Below, piece by piece: positions 1-7,615 of a stretch of 64,000 bases of DNA; position 1 is the stretch's first letter; each line of letters starts with the position of its first letter. The stretch is from Lachnospiraceae bacterium (lineage in GTDB: Bacteria; Bacillota; Clostridia; Lachnospirales; Lachnospiraceae). The stretch covers positions 11,720 to 75,719 of the forward strand of contig CABJAW010000019.1 of assembly GCA_902363665.1 (NCBI GenBank), read 5' to 3'. A program made the translations under genes and the position numbers. A model generated the notes under the pieces. The model made no database searches, had not been told where the DNA came from, and saw only the letters and a program-made list of their open reading frames with translations.

Positions 1-688
1 TTCCGGAAAGAAGCTCGTCTCCTTTTTTCTTCGTGATCTGATCCGATTCACCGGTCAGCAGTGCCTCGTTTACAAGAACCTCACCCTCCAGCACGATCGC
101 ATCGGCGGGAATCTGATTTCCGGCTGAAAGAATGATAATATCATCCAGCACCAGTTCTTCCGCTGCGATCACCTGTTCCTGTCCGTCGCGCACGACTGTA
201 TTTTTCGGCGCGTTTAAGATTGTCAGGTCATCCAGCACCTTTTTGGAACGCAGCTCCTGAAAGATTCCGATCGCCGTATTGGCAATGATAACCGGAAGAA
301 ATGTCAGGTCACGGAACGATCCGACTGCAATCAGCATGACCGCAATAATAAAGAAGAGCAGGTTGAAATACGTGAAAATATTACTGCAGATGATCTCTTT
401 TTGGGATTTTGAAGCAGACCCCACCGCATGGTTCACCGCATCGCGTGCTACCCGGTCGTCTACTTCCGCTTTTGATAATCCCTGATGAGCATCCGCTTCC
501 TTTCGCTCAAGCGGCGTTGTAAACTCCGGCAGGCGGAATTCTTCCGGTACTACTTCCGGCTTTCTGAATTTTTTCCGTAATTCCTTAATATTGCTCCAGA
601 GATCCCTGGACTCTTTTTCCTCCGGGATCACCAGAGGATATTCCAGTTCTTCCCTGTCTTCTGTTGTAATTTCTTTTTTTTCGTCCAC
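1..688 (-). CDS. Cation-transporting P-type ATPase, N-terminal part (runs off the window)
   Basis: Only about 229 N-terminal residues are present; the gene continues beyond base 1. After a charged cytoplasmic start it has a cation-ATPase N-domain (LSKAEVDDRVARDAVN), a first transmembrane pair around NIFTYFNLLFFIIAVMLIAV, and the start of the actuator domain with the diagnostic LTGES motif (EVLVNEALLTGESDQI). The phosphorylation and ATP-binding domains are outside, so the ion (calcium, magnesium or another cation) cannot be told. The start is GTG at 688, preceded by AGGAG at 6-base spacing; an in-frame TAA two codons upstream excludes an earlier start. The P-type ATPase family call is secure, the substrate is not. 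Confidence 0.9.
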   Translation of the reverse strand, partial: MDEKKEITTEDREELEYPLVIPEEKESRDLWSNIKELRKKFRKPEVVPEEFRLPEFTTPLERKEADAHQGLSKAEVDDRVARDAVNHAVGSASKSQKEIICSNIFTYFNLLFFIIAVMLIAVGSFRDLTFLPVIIANTAIGIFQELRSKKVLDDLTILNAPKNTVVRDGQEQVIAAEELVLDDIIILSAGNQIPADAIVLEGEVLVNEALLTGESDQITKKKGDELLSG

Positions 689-811
689 TACTTACTCCTC
701 ATCTTCCATCCGTCTGCCGCCTGTGCACCAGGTCTTAGATTCCAAAGCTTTTTCACTTCCCCTGCTTCCTGAATCATTTTCTCCGGCGGCAACAACCTAG
801 TTTCTGCGTTC

Positions 812-840
812 ATTCTAACATACCTTCCATGCTTTTTTAA
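812..840 (-). promoter_or_regulatory. Possible promoter of the P-type ATPase gene
   Basis: On the minus strand TTAAAA, 17 bases, TAGAAT. Both hexamers deviate from consensus, and the leader to the GTG start would be about 115 bases. Plausible only. Confidence 0.35.
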
Positions 841-880
841 CCCTGCAAATTCTGAAATTTTCTTAAAGATTTCCGAATGC

Positions 881-909
881 TTGTAAGCAGGCGCAATTTC
901 TGTTATACT
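881..909 (+). promoter_or_regulatory. Probable promoter of the CapK/flippase pair
   Basis: TTGTAA, 17-base spacer, TATACT, ending at 909. Initiation near 916 would place the whole inverted-repeat element at 945-1083 inside the 5' leader of the following gene. Confidence 0.55.
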
Positions 910-944
910 GCTACTGCCGCAGTGCGGTATGAATAAACAAATGC

Positions 945-1083
945 AACTGTTCAGAGCCAACCTCCAAAATGCTGCGCATTTCGTCGGTGTGGCGTATCCG
1001 CCAAATAAAATTTCAAAAACATGCTTAAAAATGCAAGCATTTTACGCCTGTTTTGTGAAATTTTGCCTGGCTCTGAACAGTTA
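945..1083. repeat. Family A inverted-repeat element, copy 1
   Basis: About 139 bases bounded by an inverted repeat, AACTGTTCAGAGCCAA on the left and TGGCTCTGAACAGTT on the right. Inside are small palindromes (GGCGTATCCGCC, AAATGCAAGCATTT, AAATGCTGCGCATTT). The same unit occurs at 53971-54113 and, reversed, at 55776-55915; a short degenerate version lies at 11368-11432. It carries no convincing gene. Size and ends are MITE-like. It abuts the ribosome site of the CapK-like gene. Confidence 0.85.
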
Positions 1084-1110
1084 CGAGCAAACTATAGAGG
1101 AGAACCTGTC

Positions 1111-2430
1111 ATGAGTTTACAGTTAAAGAAAAAGCTGACGAATGTTTCTACCCTGTATTATCTGCTGGTACTGGATAAGAAATTTTCTGATGACCGTGCA
1201 AAGATCAAAAAGAAACAGAACAAAAATGTACATAAAGTAATGAAAGCAGCGTATGAGATCCCGTTTTACCGGAAACGTTTCGACGAACACCATCTTACAC
1301 CGGATGATTTCCATTGCAGCGAGGATCTCGTCAAATTTCCTGTCCTGACCAAAGCAGAGCTTCGCGCCTGGATGAAAGAAATGTACGACACGCACCCTGA
1401 GTCCCGGGATTCCTGGGATGCCACCAGTACAAGCGGTTCAACCGGTGTACCGCTTACGCTTTATCAGTCGCAGCGTGAACACGCCTGCACAAATGCAAAC
1501 TGGATCCGCGTTCTGATGACATTTGGCTACAATCCGTTCTTCGGAAAAATGATCACTTTCGAATCCAGCTACCGTAAGGAAAAAAAGCAGCATGACTCCA
1601 TTTTGCAGCGTTTCGGTATTCTGCAGCGCCGCAAACTCTCTGAGACGCGCTGCACGCCGGAAGGCATGCCAGACGTCATCAAAGACCTCAACGACTATAA
1701 GCCGGATCTGATCTGCCTGCGCAAAAACTGTATCGTCCGCATTGCACTGTACGCACAGGAACATGGCCTTTCGATCCACCAGCCAAAGTGGTATATCCCG
1801 GTCAGTGAGATGGTCGACGAAATGACACGCAAGACACTGGAAAAGACATTTGGTCCGGGTCTCGTCGACGCTTACGGCAGTGATGAGACCGGCAGCTGTA
1901 TCATCAAAGCGCCCGGCAAAAATTACTACGATATCTGCAACGACACTCACGTTGTCAATATCTATGATGACAAAAACCAGCTGGCAGATGACGGACGCGT
2001 CATCATCACACCGCTTTTCAAGACGGATTTTCCGCTGATCAATTATGACATCGGAGATACCGCCTCTTCCTATGTAGACGAGGGCATCCGCTATGTCACA
2101 AAGATCCACGGCCGTCTCAACGATATGGTACTCCATGAAAACGGAGACAGCACCTCAGTCCTCGAGCTGCGCAAGATCTCAAACGGAATTACCGGTATCG
2201 CTCAGTTCCGTTTTGTACAGGAATCCTATCATGATATGCGTGTGGAGCTGGTACGCGATCCGGCAGACACCACCTGCACAAAAGAACAGATTGCTGACTT
2301 CTTCCTTAAAAAGCTGCACGCTATCTACAAAGACGAGTTCCGTTTCCGCATTGAATGGCTTGAAGTCATTCCTCCTGATCCAAATGGAAAACTGCGCTGC
2401 TTTGTATGTCAGATTCCAAAGAAAGGCTGA
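1111..2430 (+). CDS. CapK/PaaK-like AMP-dependent ligase of surface polysaccharide loci
   Basis: 439-residue member of the phenylacetate-CoA ligase (PaaK/CapK) branch of adenylate-forming enzymes. The ATP-binding P-loop TSTSGSTGVPLTL lies near residues 105-117 and the adenylate motif YGSDETGS near 255-262; the family's small C-terminal lid follows (HGRLNDMVLHENG). No transmembrane segment or signal peptide is seen, so it is cytoplasmic. The start at 1111 is chosen for AGAGGAGA upstream; an ATG at 1021 lies inside the repeat element and has no ribosome site. It is followed after three bases by a flippase, which points to surface glycan modification (activation of a small acid) and not phenylacetate catabolism. 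The actual acyl substrate is unknown. Confidence 0.82.
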   Translation: MSLQLKKKLTNVSTLYYLLVLDKKFSDDRAKIKKKQNKNVHKVMKAAYEIPFYRKRFDEHHLTPDDFHCSEDLVKFPVLTKAELRAWMKEMYDTHPESRDSWDATSTSGSTGVPLTLYQSQREHACTNANWIRVLMTFGYNPFFGKMITFESSYRKEKKQHDSILQRFGILQRRKLSETRCTPEGMPDVIKDLNDYKPDLICLRKNCIVRIALYAQEHGLSIHQPKWYIPVSEMVDEMTRKTLEKTFGPGLVDAYGSDETGSCIIKAPGKNYYDICNDTHVVNIYDDKNQLADDGRVIITPLFKTDFPLINYDIGDTASSYVDEGIRYVTKIHGRLNDMVLHENGDSTSVLELRKISNGITGIAQFRFVQESYHDMRVELVRDPADTTCTKEQIADFFLKKLHAIYKDEFRFRIEWLEVIPPDPNGKLRCFVCQIPKKG

Positions 2431-2433
2431 TCT

Positions 2434-3888
2434 ATGGCAGAGAAAAAACAGGATGCTTCTTTAAACCGCCGCGCGTTTAAGGCCGGTATCTTCTATATCG
2501 TTAGCCAGCTTATCGTACGCGGCATTACTTTTCTGATGACACCGGTCTTTACCAGGCTTTTGTCTCAGACACAGTACAATCAGTACAAAATTTACGAATC
2601 CTGGCTTCTGATCTTTGCACCTGTCATGTCACTTTGTCTCTGGCGCAGCGTCGAGCGTGCAAAGTACGATGTCAAAGAAAAATTTAATGAGTATGTCTCA
2701 AGCGTTCAGACACTCTCTTACCTGTCCATCTCGGTATTTTTTGTGGTCTTTCTGACCTTCCGCAAGCAGGTCGAAGCGCTCTGCTCGATGAATGATTTCA
2801 TGCTCATCATTGCGTTTCTTTACACGTACGCACATACGAGCCTTTTCTACATCCAGCGCCGTGAAAAACAGATGATGCGCTACCGTGTGAGCACCACGAT
2901 CACAGCCGTCACCGTGATCCCGGCTACCCTGCTCTCTGTGCTTCTCGTCGTACTCGGCAAGCGTGCCGGCCACGAAGAAGCACTGATGCAGCTGCGTATC
3001 GCCGGATACTATATTCCGATGATCATCGGCGGACTCGCGGTTGCGGTTCTGATACTTGTGCAGGGAAAAAAGCTGATCAATGTCTCCTATTGGAAATACG
3101 CACTCAAGTTCAGTCTTCCGCTGATCCCGGAGGTACTCTCGATCCAGATCATGAACCAGGCGGACAAGCTCATGGTCACAGCCATGACCGGCGATATCAA
3201 AGGCTCGGTTTTTGCAGTGGCCACCACGGTCTCCTACATTATCTGGATCCTCGAGGATTCCGTCTGGAATGCCTGGCTGCCGTGGATGTACGAAAAGATC
3301 TCCATCGGCGAGAGTCACGACATCTGCAATTCCTGGTCTGTTCTGATGCACGGTTTTGGTGTGATCTCCTGGGCACTCGTCTTATTTGCCCCTGAGATCA
3401 TCCTGCTTCTTGGCGGCCACAAATACGCAGACGCCGTTTATCTCGTCGCTCCGATGGTGACCGGCACGCTGTTCCGCTTCTACAGCTACAGCTACACCGC
3501 TATCCAGAATTACCACAAAAAAACAGCCTCCGTGGCTGCTTCTACCGTCTCTGTCATGTTTTTAAATGTGATTTTGAATTACCTCGGTATCTTGTGGTTC
3601 GGCTATCAGGCAGCAGCCTACACAACGGCATTTTCTTACATGGCGCTGATGGTGATCCAGGCCTTTATGGAAAAACGGCTGACCGGCGAACAGCTGATCC
3701 CGCTCTCCAAAACACTGCTGATCTCCTGCGGCTACTTTGCCGTCTGCGTCGTTACGATGGGGACGTACCGCCTGCCCTCCTGCGTGCGCTATCTGCTCGC
3801 AGTGACCGCCTTCCCGATCGGAGCATGGTATTTCCTTCCAAGAGTGAAGCCGATCCTGAAAATGATGAAAAAAAGGAAAAAACAGTAA
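2434..3888 (+). CDS. Wzx-type polysaccharide flippase (MOP superfamily)
   Basis: 484-residue protein with hydrophobic segments along its whole length, starting with AGIFYIVSQLIVRGITFLM typical of oligosaccharide flippases (polysaccharide_synt / RfbX families). Such proteins move undecaprenyl-linked repeat units across the membrane. It follows the CapK-like gene with a three-base gap and its own AAAGG site, so the two are almost certainly cotranscribed and translationally coupled. The C-terminus is basic (KMMKKRKKQ), as expected for a cytoplasmic end. No polymerase or further glycosyltransferases lie beside it on this strand, so the pair is a small isolated unit unless it serves the glycan genes immediately downstream on the other strand. 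Confidence 0.85.
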   Translation: MAEKKQDASLNRRAFKAGIFYIVSQLIVRGITFLMTPVFTRLLSQTQYNQYKIYESWLLIFAPVMSLCLWRSVERAKYDVKEKFNEYVSSVQTLSYLSISVFFVVFLTFRKQVEALCSMNDFMLIIAFLYTYAHTSLFYIQRREKQMMRYRVSTTITAVTVIPATLLSVLLVVLGKRAGHEEALMQLRIAGYYIPMIIGGLAVAVLILVQGKKLINVSYWKYALKFSLPLIPEVLSIQIMNQADKLMVTAMTGDIKGSVFAVATTVSYIIWILEDSVWNAWLPWMYEKISIGESHDICNSWSVLMHGFGVISWALVLFAPEIILLLGGHKYADAVYLVAPMVTGTLFRFYSYSYTAIQNYHKKTASVAASTVSVMFLNVILNYLGILWFGYQAAAYTTAFSYMALMVIQAFMEKRLTGEQLIPLSKTLLISCGYFAVCVVTMGTYRLPSCVRYLLAVTAFPIGAWYFLPRVKPILKMMKKRKKQ

Positions 3889-3912
3889 TTTGTTTCGCAG
3901 CCTGTTAAAACA

Positions 3913-3962
3913 AAAACCGGAATAGAGCTCAAAATTTAATTTGATCTCCATCCCGGTTTTTT
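3913..3962. terminator. Bidirectional terminator between convergent genes
   Basis: Long hairpin: AAAACCGG pairs with CCGGTTTT and an inner GAG-TCAAA pairs with TTTGA-CTC; the plus-strand product ends in TTTTTT. It lies between the convergent flippase and LCP genes. Confidence 0.75.
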
Positions 3963-4050
3963 ATTTCTTCCGATATCCTCCGCTTTTGGCATTTTGCAGA
4001 TTTTAAGGTATACCGTTTTTCACATCCGTTTTACAGAATTTCTTCTTTCT

Positions 4051-4938
4051 TTACTGCGCACCGTACAGTGTCTCATGCAGCCTGCTGATCGTTGCATCGA
4101 AATCCGGTACCAGCATCTCCCCCTCTGAGTGATAGAGATCGTCGTACGGAATCCGGCTCTCCTCGAGTTCATAGCCGGTCAGCTGCGGCAGAAGCGCCAT
4201 CAGTTTGATCATTTCAAGTGCATCAATATCATGTTCAACACACGGAAGGATCTTGTTTGCCAGCTTCGTCAGCTCCGTCGCATCCAGTCCTTTCATGGAC
4301 TCAAAAATCTTTGCCAGCACATCTCTCTGACGCTGTGTCCGCTGATAATCTGCATTTCCCACATAACGGATCCGCATGTAAGCCACTGCCTGTTTGCCGT
4401 TTAATACGTATGTGCCTCCGCACGGCAGCTTGCTGTCCTCCGCGTCCATGCTGACCAGATAGCCGTTCAGCACATCGACTTCCGCATCGCCAACTTCCAT
4501 CTCAACGCCGCCGATGATATCTACAATATCGGCCATCGTCTCAAAATCAACGACTGCATAATTGTCGATCATCAGGTCATAATTATCCTCCAGCGTATCC
4601 ATCAGCACACTGGCTCCGCCGACCGCGTAGGCATAATTCAACTTGTGTACACCGTATCCCGGAATATTGGCATACAGATCGCGCATAAAGGAAGTCAGGA
4701 AGATCTTATTGCTGTCCTGATTGATCGTCATTACCATCATCACATCAGAATTTCCGTTCCAGCTCGTATCTCTGTGATCCGAACCGATCAGCAGAAGATT
4801 GTAAACGGACTTGCCGTTCGGAAGCTGTCCGTCGCTCTCCTGTGCAAACGCTGTCATGCATTCCATCAGCATCCATACTGCTGCAAGCGTCAGCAGCATC
4901 CGCATTAATTTTCCCGTTTTTTTCTTTCTCTGAATCAT
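4051..4938 (-). CDS. LytR-CpsA-Psr (LCP) family cell-wall polymer ligase
   Basis: 295 residues with an N-terminal membrane anchor/signal segment (LMRMLLTLAAVWMLMECMTAFA) and an extracellular LCP domain: YNLLLIGSDHRDTSWNGNSD near the start, TSFMRDLYANIPG, KLNYAYAVGG and the conserved arginine region AYMRIRYVGNADYQRTQRQR. LCP enzymes transfer undecaprenyl-pyrophosphate-linked glycopolymers onto peptidoglycan. The start at 4938 is preceded by AGGAGG; an in-frame codon 21 bases upstream lacks a site. It lies in a surface-glycan neighbourhood (flippase, glycosyltransferase, YfhO protein), which fits attachment of the same polymer. It has its own promoter candidate at 5177-5205 and a leader of about 230 bases that includes a palindromic repeat. 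Confidence 0.88.
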   Translation of the reverse strand: MIQRKKKTGKLMRMLLTLAAVWMLMECMTAFAQESDGQLPNGKSVYNLLLIGSDHRDTSWNGNSDVMMVMTINQDSNKIFLTSFMRDLYANIPGYGVHKLNYAYAVGGASVLMDTLEDNYDLMIDNYAVVDFETMADIVDIIGGVEMEVGDAEVDVLNGYLVSMDAEDSKLPCGGTYVLNGKQAVAYMRIRYVGNADYQRTQRQRDVLAKIFESMKGLDATELTKLANKILPCVEHDIDALEMIKLMALLPQLTGYELEESRIPYDDLYHSEGEMLVPDFDATISRLHETLYGAQ

Positions 4939-5079
4939 TTGTCTACCTCCTGATACCACAACACATTTTTCTCTTTTCTGTCACTGCCTTCTTATTACAC
5001 TGCAATCCGGTCAATGGCAATACCGCGGCCCGGCAGTTGGTACCACCGGGCCGATTCTGTCTTCTGTCCCAAAGCATGA

Positions 5080-5136
5080 GTCAAAGCGGATATTCGCAAT
5101 CCGCTTCGCTACTTGTAGGATCATAAGGGAGCGGCA
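5080..5136. repeat. Family B intergenic palindrome
   Basis: Begins GTCAAAGCGGATATTCGC and contains GCGGATATTCGCAATCCGC, an imperfect palindrome shared with copies at 11541, 15091, 20456, 39015, 55053 and 61220. It sits in the LCP leader. The rest of the 318-base gap 4939-5256 holds a GC-rich hairpin at about 5029-5052 (CCCGG/CCGGG) and a promoter candidate. Confidence 0.7.
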
Positions 5137-5176
5137 ATCGACTGCGGTTTTTCAGCCTGACCGTAACCAATTGCAC

Positions 5177-5205
5177 ATTTTAAACCTGTTTCTTCCTAAA
5201 ATCAA
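5177..5205 (-). promoter_or_regulatory. Probable LCP gene promoter
   Basis: Minus-strand TTGATT, 17 bases, TAAAAT. Located just downstream of the ATP-grasp stop codon, so the LCP gene can be transcribed separately from the genes before it. Confidence 0.5.
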
Positions 5206-5256
5206 TACTTTATTTTATTCCATCATGGATCTTTTCTGTTTTGTTTCTTCTTTGTC

Positions 5257-6432
5257 TTACCCAACCGTAATGCGGATCTTTCCAAGCGCCTCATTCAGCT
5301 TCGCTACCGCAGCCTCCAGCGTATCACCCTTCGTGATCACATGTCCGATCCGGTTGGGACCTACATGGAATTTTTTAACCGGATCACCGACCCTGAAATC
5401 AAACTGGATCTCCACGATATCGTCATCCACCGTATTTTCATTTATGATCGAAGTAATCACGCCGTCTTTGTCACTACGCAGCAGCATGCTTGCATTCGGC
5501 GCAGCCTGCTCCTGCGGAAAAACCACATCCTCGCCGAGCGCTGCAAGAATCAGCTTTTCATAATAGTCAAATCCGTAATAAATCGATACAAGCTCTGCCA
5601 GACAGGTCGCACCCGACCGTCCGCCAAGTTCCAGCACGTACGTCTTTCCCTCTCTCATGATGAAATCCGCATTCACTGCACAGTTATCAAGTCCCATCGC
5701 AGTGATCGCATGCTCCAGCTGTACTCTCGTATCTTCCAGTTGTTCCTCACTCAGTGCATACGGCGCAAAATGTCCGATCGGCACACCCGTATCCCCCTGG
5801 AAGACGTAATCGCCGTGCGGAAGGATAAACTGCACCTTTCCACGGTAAACAAACGCCTGCGCACCGAATTCTTCGCCTTCGATAAACTCCTCAATGATGT
5901 ACGAATCCGTTCGTGAGCTTGCTTTTACGATCGCTTTTGCAGATTCAAATTCTTCCGGTGCATTGACTCTTACGATTCCTCTGCTTCCCGATGAATCAAT
6001 CGCCTTAAAGATCAGCGGGAAATTCAGGCCTTTCGTCTTCTCCTCAATGGAATCCTCAAAATGCAGCTCACGGAAACGTGCGGTACGGACTCCATACTCC
6101 TCATATTTCTCCTTCATCAGGATCTTATTGGACGCAACTTTTGCCGCCGCAAAGCTGATACCGGAAAGCCCCAGCTCATCACAGACTTTTCCGATCGTGA
6201 TTACTGCCACATCCGTTCCGGCTGTCACGATTCCATCAATTTCTTCCTGTTTCGCAATCTCCAGAATCTTTTCATAATCCACTGTGTTTTCATAATAGAC
6301 CTTGTCCGCAAGCGCAAAGCCTGGATAGTTTCCCGGAATACTCACCACGATCGTGTAGATTCCCATTTCTTTTGCCTTTTTAATAAGCGGAACCTGGTAG
6401 ATCCCGGCTCCCATGATCATCAGCTTTTTCAT
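5257..6432 (-). CDS. ATP-grasp domain ligase, substrate unknown
   Basis: 391-residue soluble protein with the three-part ATP-grasp layout: an N-terminal Rossmann-like preATP domain (MKKLMIMGAGIYQVPLIKKA), the ATP-grasp subdomains (NFPLIFKAIDSSGSRGIVRV; EEFIEGEEFGAQAFVYRG) and metal/ATP residues in AVNADFIMREGKTYVLELGG. It resembles carbamoyl-phosphate-synthase-like ATP-grasp proteins found in carbohydrate clusters, which join a carboxylate to an amine. AAGGAGGG precedes the ATG. It lies 107 bases after the GtrB-like gene on the same strand, so it is probably the third gene of the YfhO operon. Its job there could be adding an amino acid to a sugar; this is inference from position only. Confidence 0.75.
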   Translation of the reverse strand: MKKLMIMGAGIYQVPLIKKAKEMGIYTIVVSIPGNYPGFALADKVYYENTVDYEKILEIAKQEEIDGIVTAGTDVAVITIGKVCDELGLSGISFAAAKVASNKILMKEKYEEYGVRTARFRELHFEDSIEEKTKGLNFPLIFKAIDSSGSRGIVRVNAPEEFESAKAIVKASSRTDSYIIEEFIEGEEFGAQAFVYRGKVQFILPHGDYVFQGDTGVPIGHFAPYALSEEQLEDTRVQLEHAITAMGLDNCAVNADFIMREGKTYVLELGGRSGATCLAELVSIYYGFDYYEKLILAALGEDVVFPQEQAAPNASMLLRSDKDGVITSIINENTVDDDIVEIQFDFRVGDPVKKFHVGPNRIGHVITKGDTLEAAVAKLNEALGKIRITVG

Positions 6433-6539
6433 ATACCCTCCTTATATTTAAGCGGATCCCCCGCTGTTGTTCTTTTCCTCTGCTTCCTGACTGCCTCCGG
6501 TTTTGCCCGCTCTTTGAATCACACTTCATACAGCAACTG

Positions 6540-7589
6540 TCAGTTCTTCCCGTGTTCATGCGCCGCCAGTTCTTCTTCTTTCACTTCCTTCTCTGTATGT
6601 GATACCGTTTCTCCCTCTTTTTTCAGGCGCAGTTCTGCCTGCGTGAGCGGTTTTTCTTCCGCACCCTGTTCATGGACACAGCGCACTACAAACTGTGGAT
6701 TGTTGCTCATACCGAGAAAGATCCTTCCAATATACTCTCCGATCACGCCCATAAACAATAGATTGACACCGGAGAAAAAGCAGATTGCCGCCATCATCGA
6801 CGGCCAGCCAATATACGTTGCCGGGCGGACCAGCTTTAAAATCACAACTGCAATTGCCCCAATCAGCCCGATCGCAGAAAATACAAATCCCGTCTTCATC
6901 GCAAGCTGCAGCGGCACGATTGAAAAGCCAATGATATTTGACCACAGTTTCAGAAGTTTTTTCAGTGTATAGTTGGATGTACCGACCTCCCGCTCAAAAT
7001 GACGGATCGGAACGGAGCAGATGTTGCGCGTCGTACGCAGGAACAATCCCTGCAGATGTGTGTAGGCGCTGCGGTACTGCACTGCATAATCCCGAACAAA
7101 ACGCTTGATGATCCAGAAACTCGATGTTTTCAGATCCTTCGGTTTTTTCAGAAGAATCCGCACAGAGAGTGAATTGATATAGCTGCCGAAATTTCGGAAT
7201 CTGCTGTGCTTTTTATCCGGATAATAGCCGTAGACAATGTCGTAGCCCTCATAAAATTTTTCCAGCAGATATTTCAGCTGTGACGGATGCGTCTGCATAT
7301 CATCGTCCATCGCAATAAACGCATCACCGACACCATAATTCAGTCCGGCCATTACTGCATTGTGCTGTCCTGCATTTTTTGCAAGCTCCACGGCTCTGAC
7401 ACAGGAATAATCCCGGACGAGTGAAAGAAGTGCTGCCATCGTCGCACCATCATCGGGCGAACAGTCATCCACCAGTACAAATTCATACTCGGAAATTCCA
7501 AGTCGCTTCAGTTCCTCCATAGTCATCTCAACGACCTTGCGGATCGTCTGAGATGAGCGGTAACACGGTATGATAATTGAGTATAACAC
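6540..7589 (-). CDS. GtrB/CsbB-like polyprenyl-phosphate glycosyltransferase (GT2)
   Basis: 349 residues. The N-terminal GT-A domain shows VLVDDCSPDDGAT and the metal-binding FIAMDDDMQTHPSQ; after it come two transmembrane helices (around PLQLAMKTGFVFSAIGLIGA and FFSGVNLLFMGVIGEYIGRI) as in DPM1/GtrB/CsbB enzymes, then a charged tail of about 50 residues. These enzymes make undecaprenyl-phosphate-sugar on the inner membrane face. Start is GTG at 7589 with AAGGAG seven bases upstream. It follows the YfhO gene by 26 bases; a CsbB-like enzyme beside YfhO is the known arrangement for glycosylating lipoteichoic acid or related polymers outside the membrane. The sugar is not predictable here. Confidence 0.88.
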   Translation of the reverse strand: MLYSIIIPCYRSSQTIRKVVEMTMEELKRLGISEYEFVLVDDCSPDDGATMAALLSLVRDYSCVRAVELAKNAGQHNAVMAGLNYGVGDAFIAMDDDMQTHPSQLKYLLEKFYEGYDIVYGYYPDKKHSRFRNFGSYINSLSVRILLKKPKDLKTSSFWIIKRFVRDYAVQYRSAYTHLQGLFLRTTRNICSVPIRHFEREVGTSNYTLKKLLKLWSNIIGFSIVPLQLAMKTGFVFSAIGLIGAIAVVILKLVRPATYIGWPSMMAAICFFSGVNLLFMGVIGEYIGRIFLGMSNNPQFVVRCVHEQGAEEKPLTQAELRLKKEGETVSHTEKEVKEEELAAHEHGKN

Positions 7590-7615
7590 GTTTTTTCTCC
7601 TTATCGCTCTTTGCT

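Noticed and set aside
688..960. Small minus-strand reading frame before the P-type ATPase
   Set aside because: It spans the repeat end and the candidate promoter; its internal ATG lies at the -10 region and would not be transcribed. No ribosome site.
5029..5052. GGTGGTACC on the minus strand in the LCP leader, resembling a T-box
   Set aside because: The full T-box AGGGTGGTACCGCG is not present, the sequence is part of a simple CCCGG/CCGGG hairpin, and the downstream gene is not amino-acid related.
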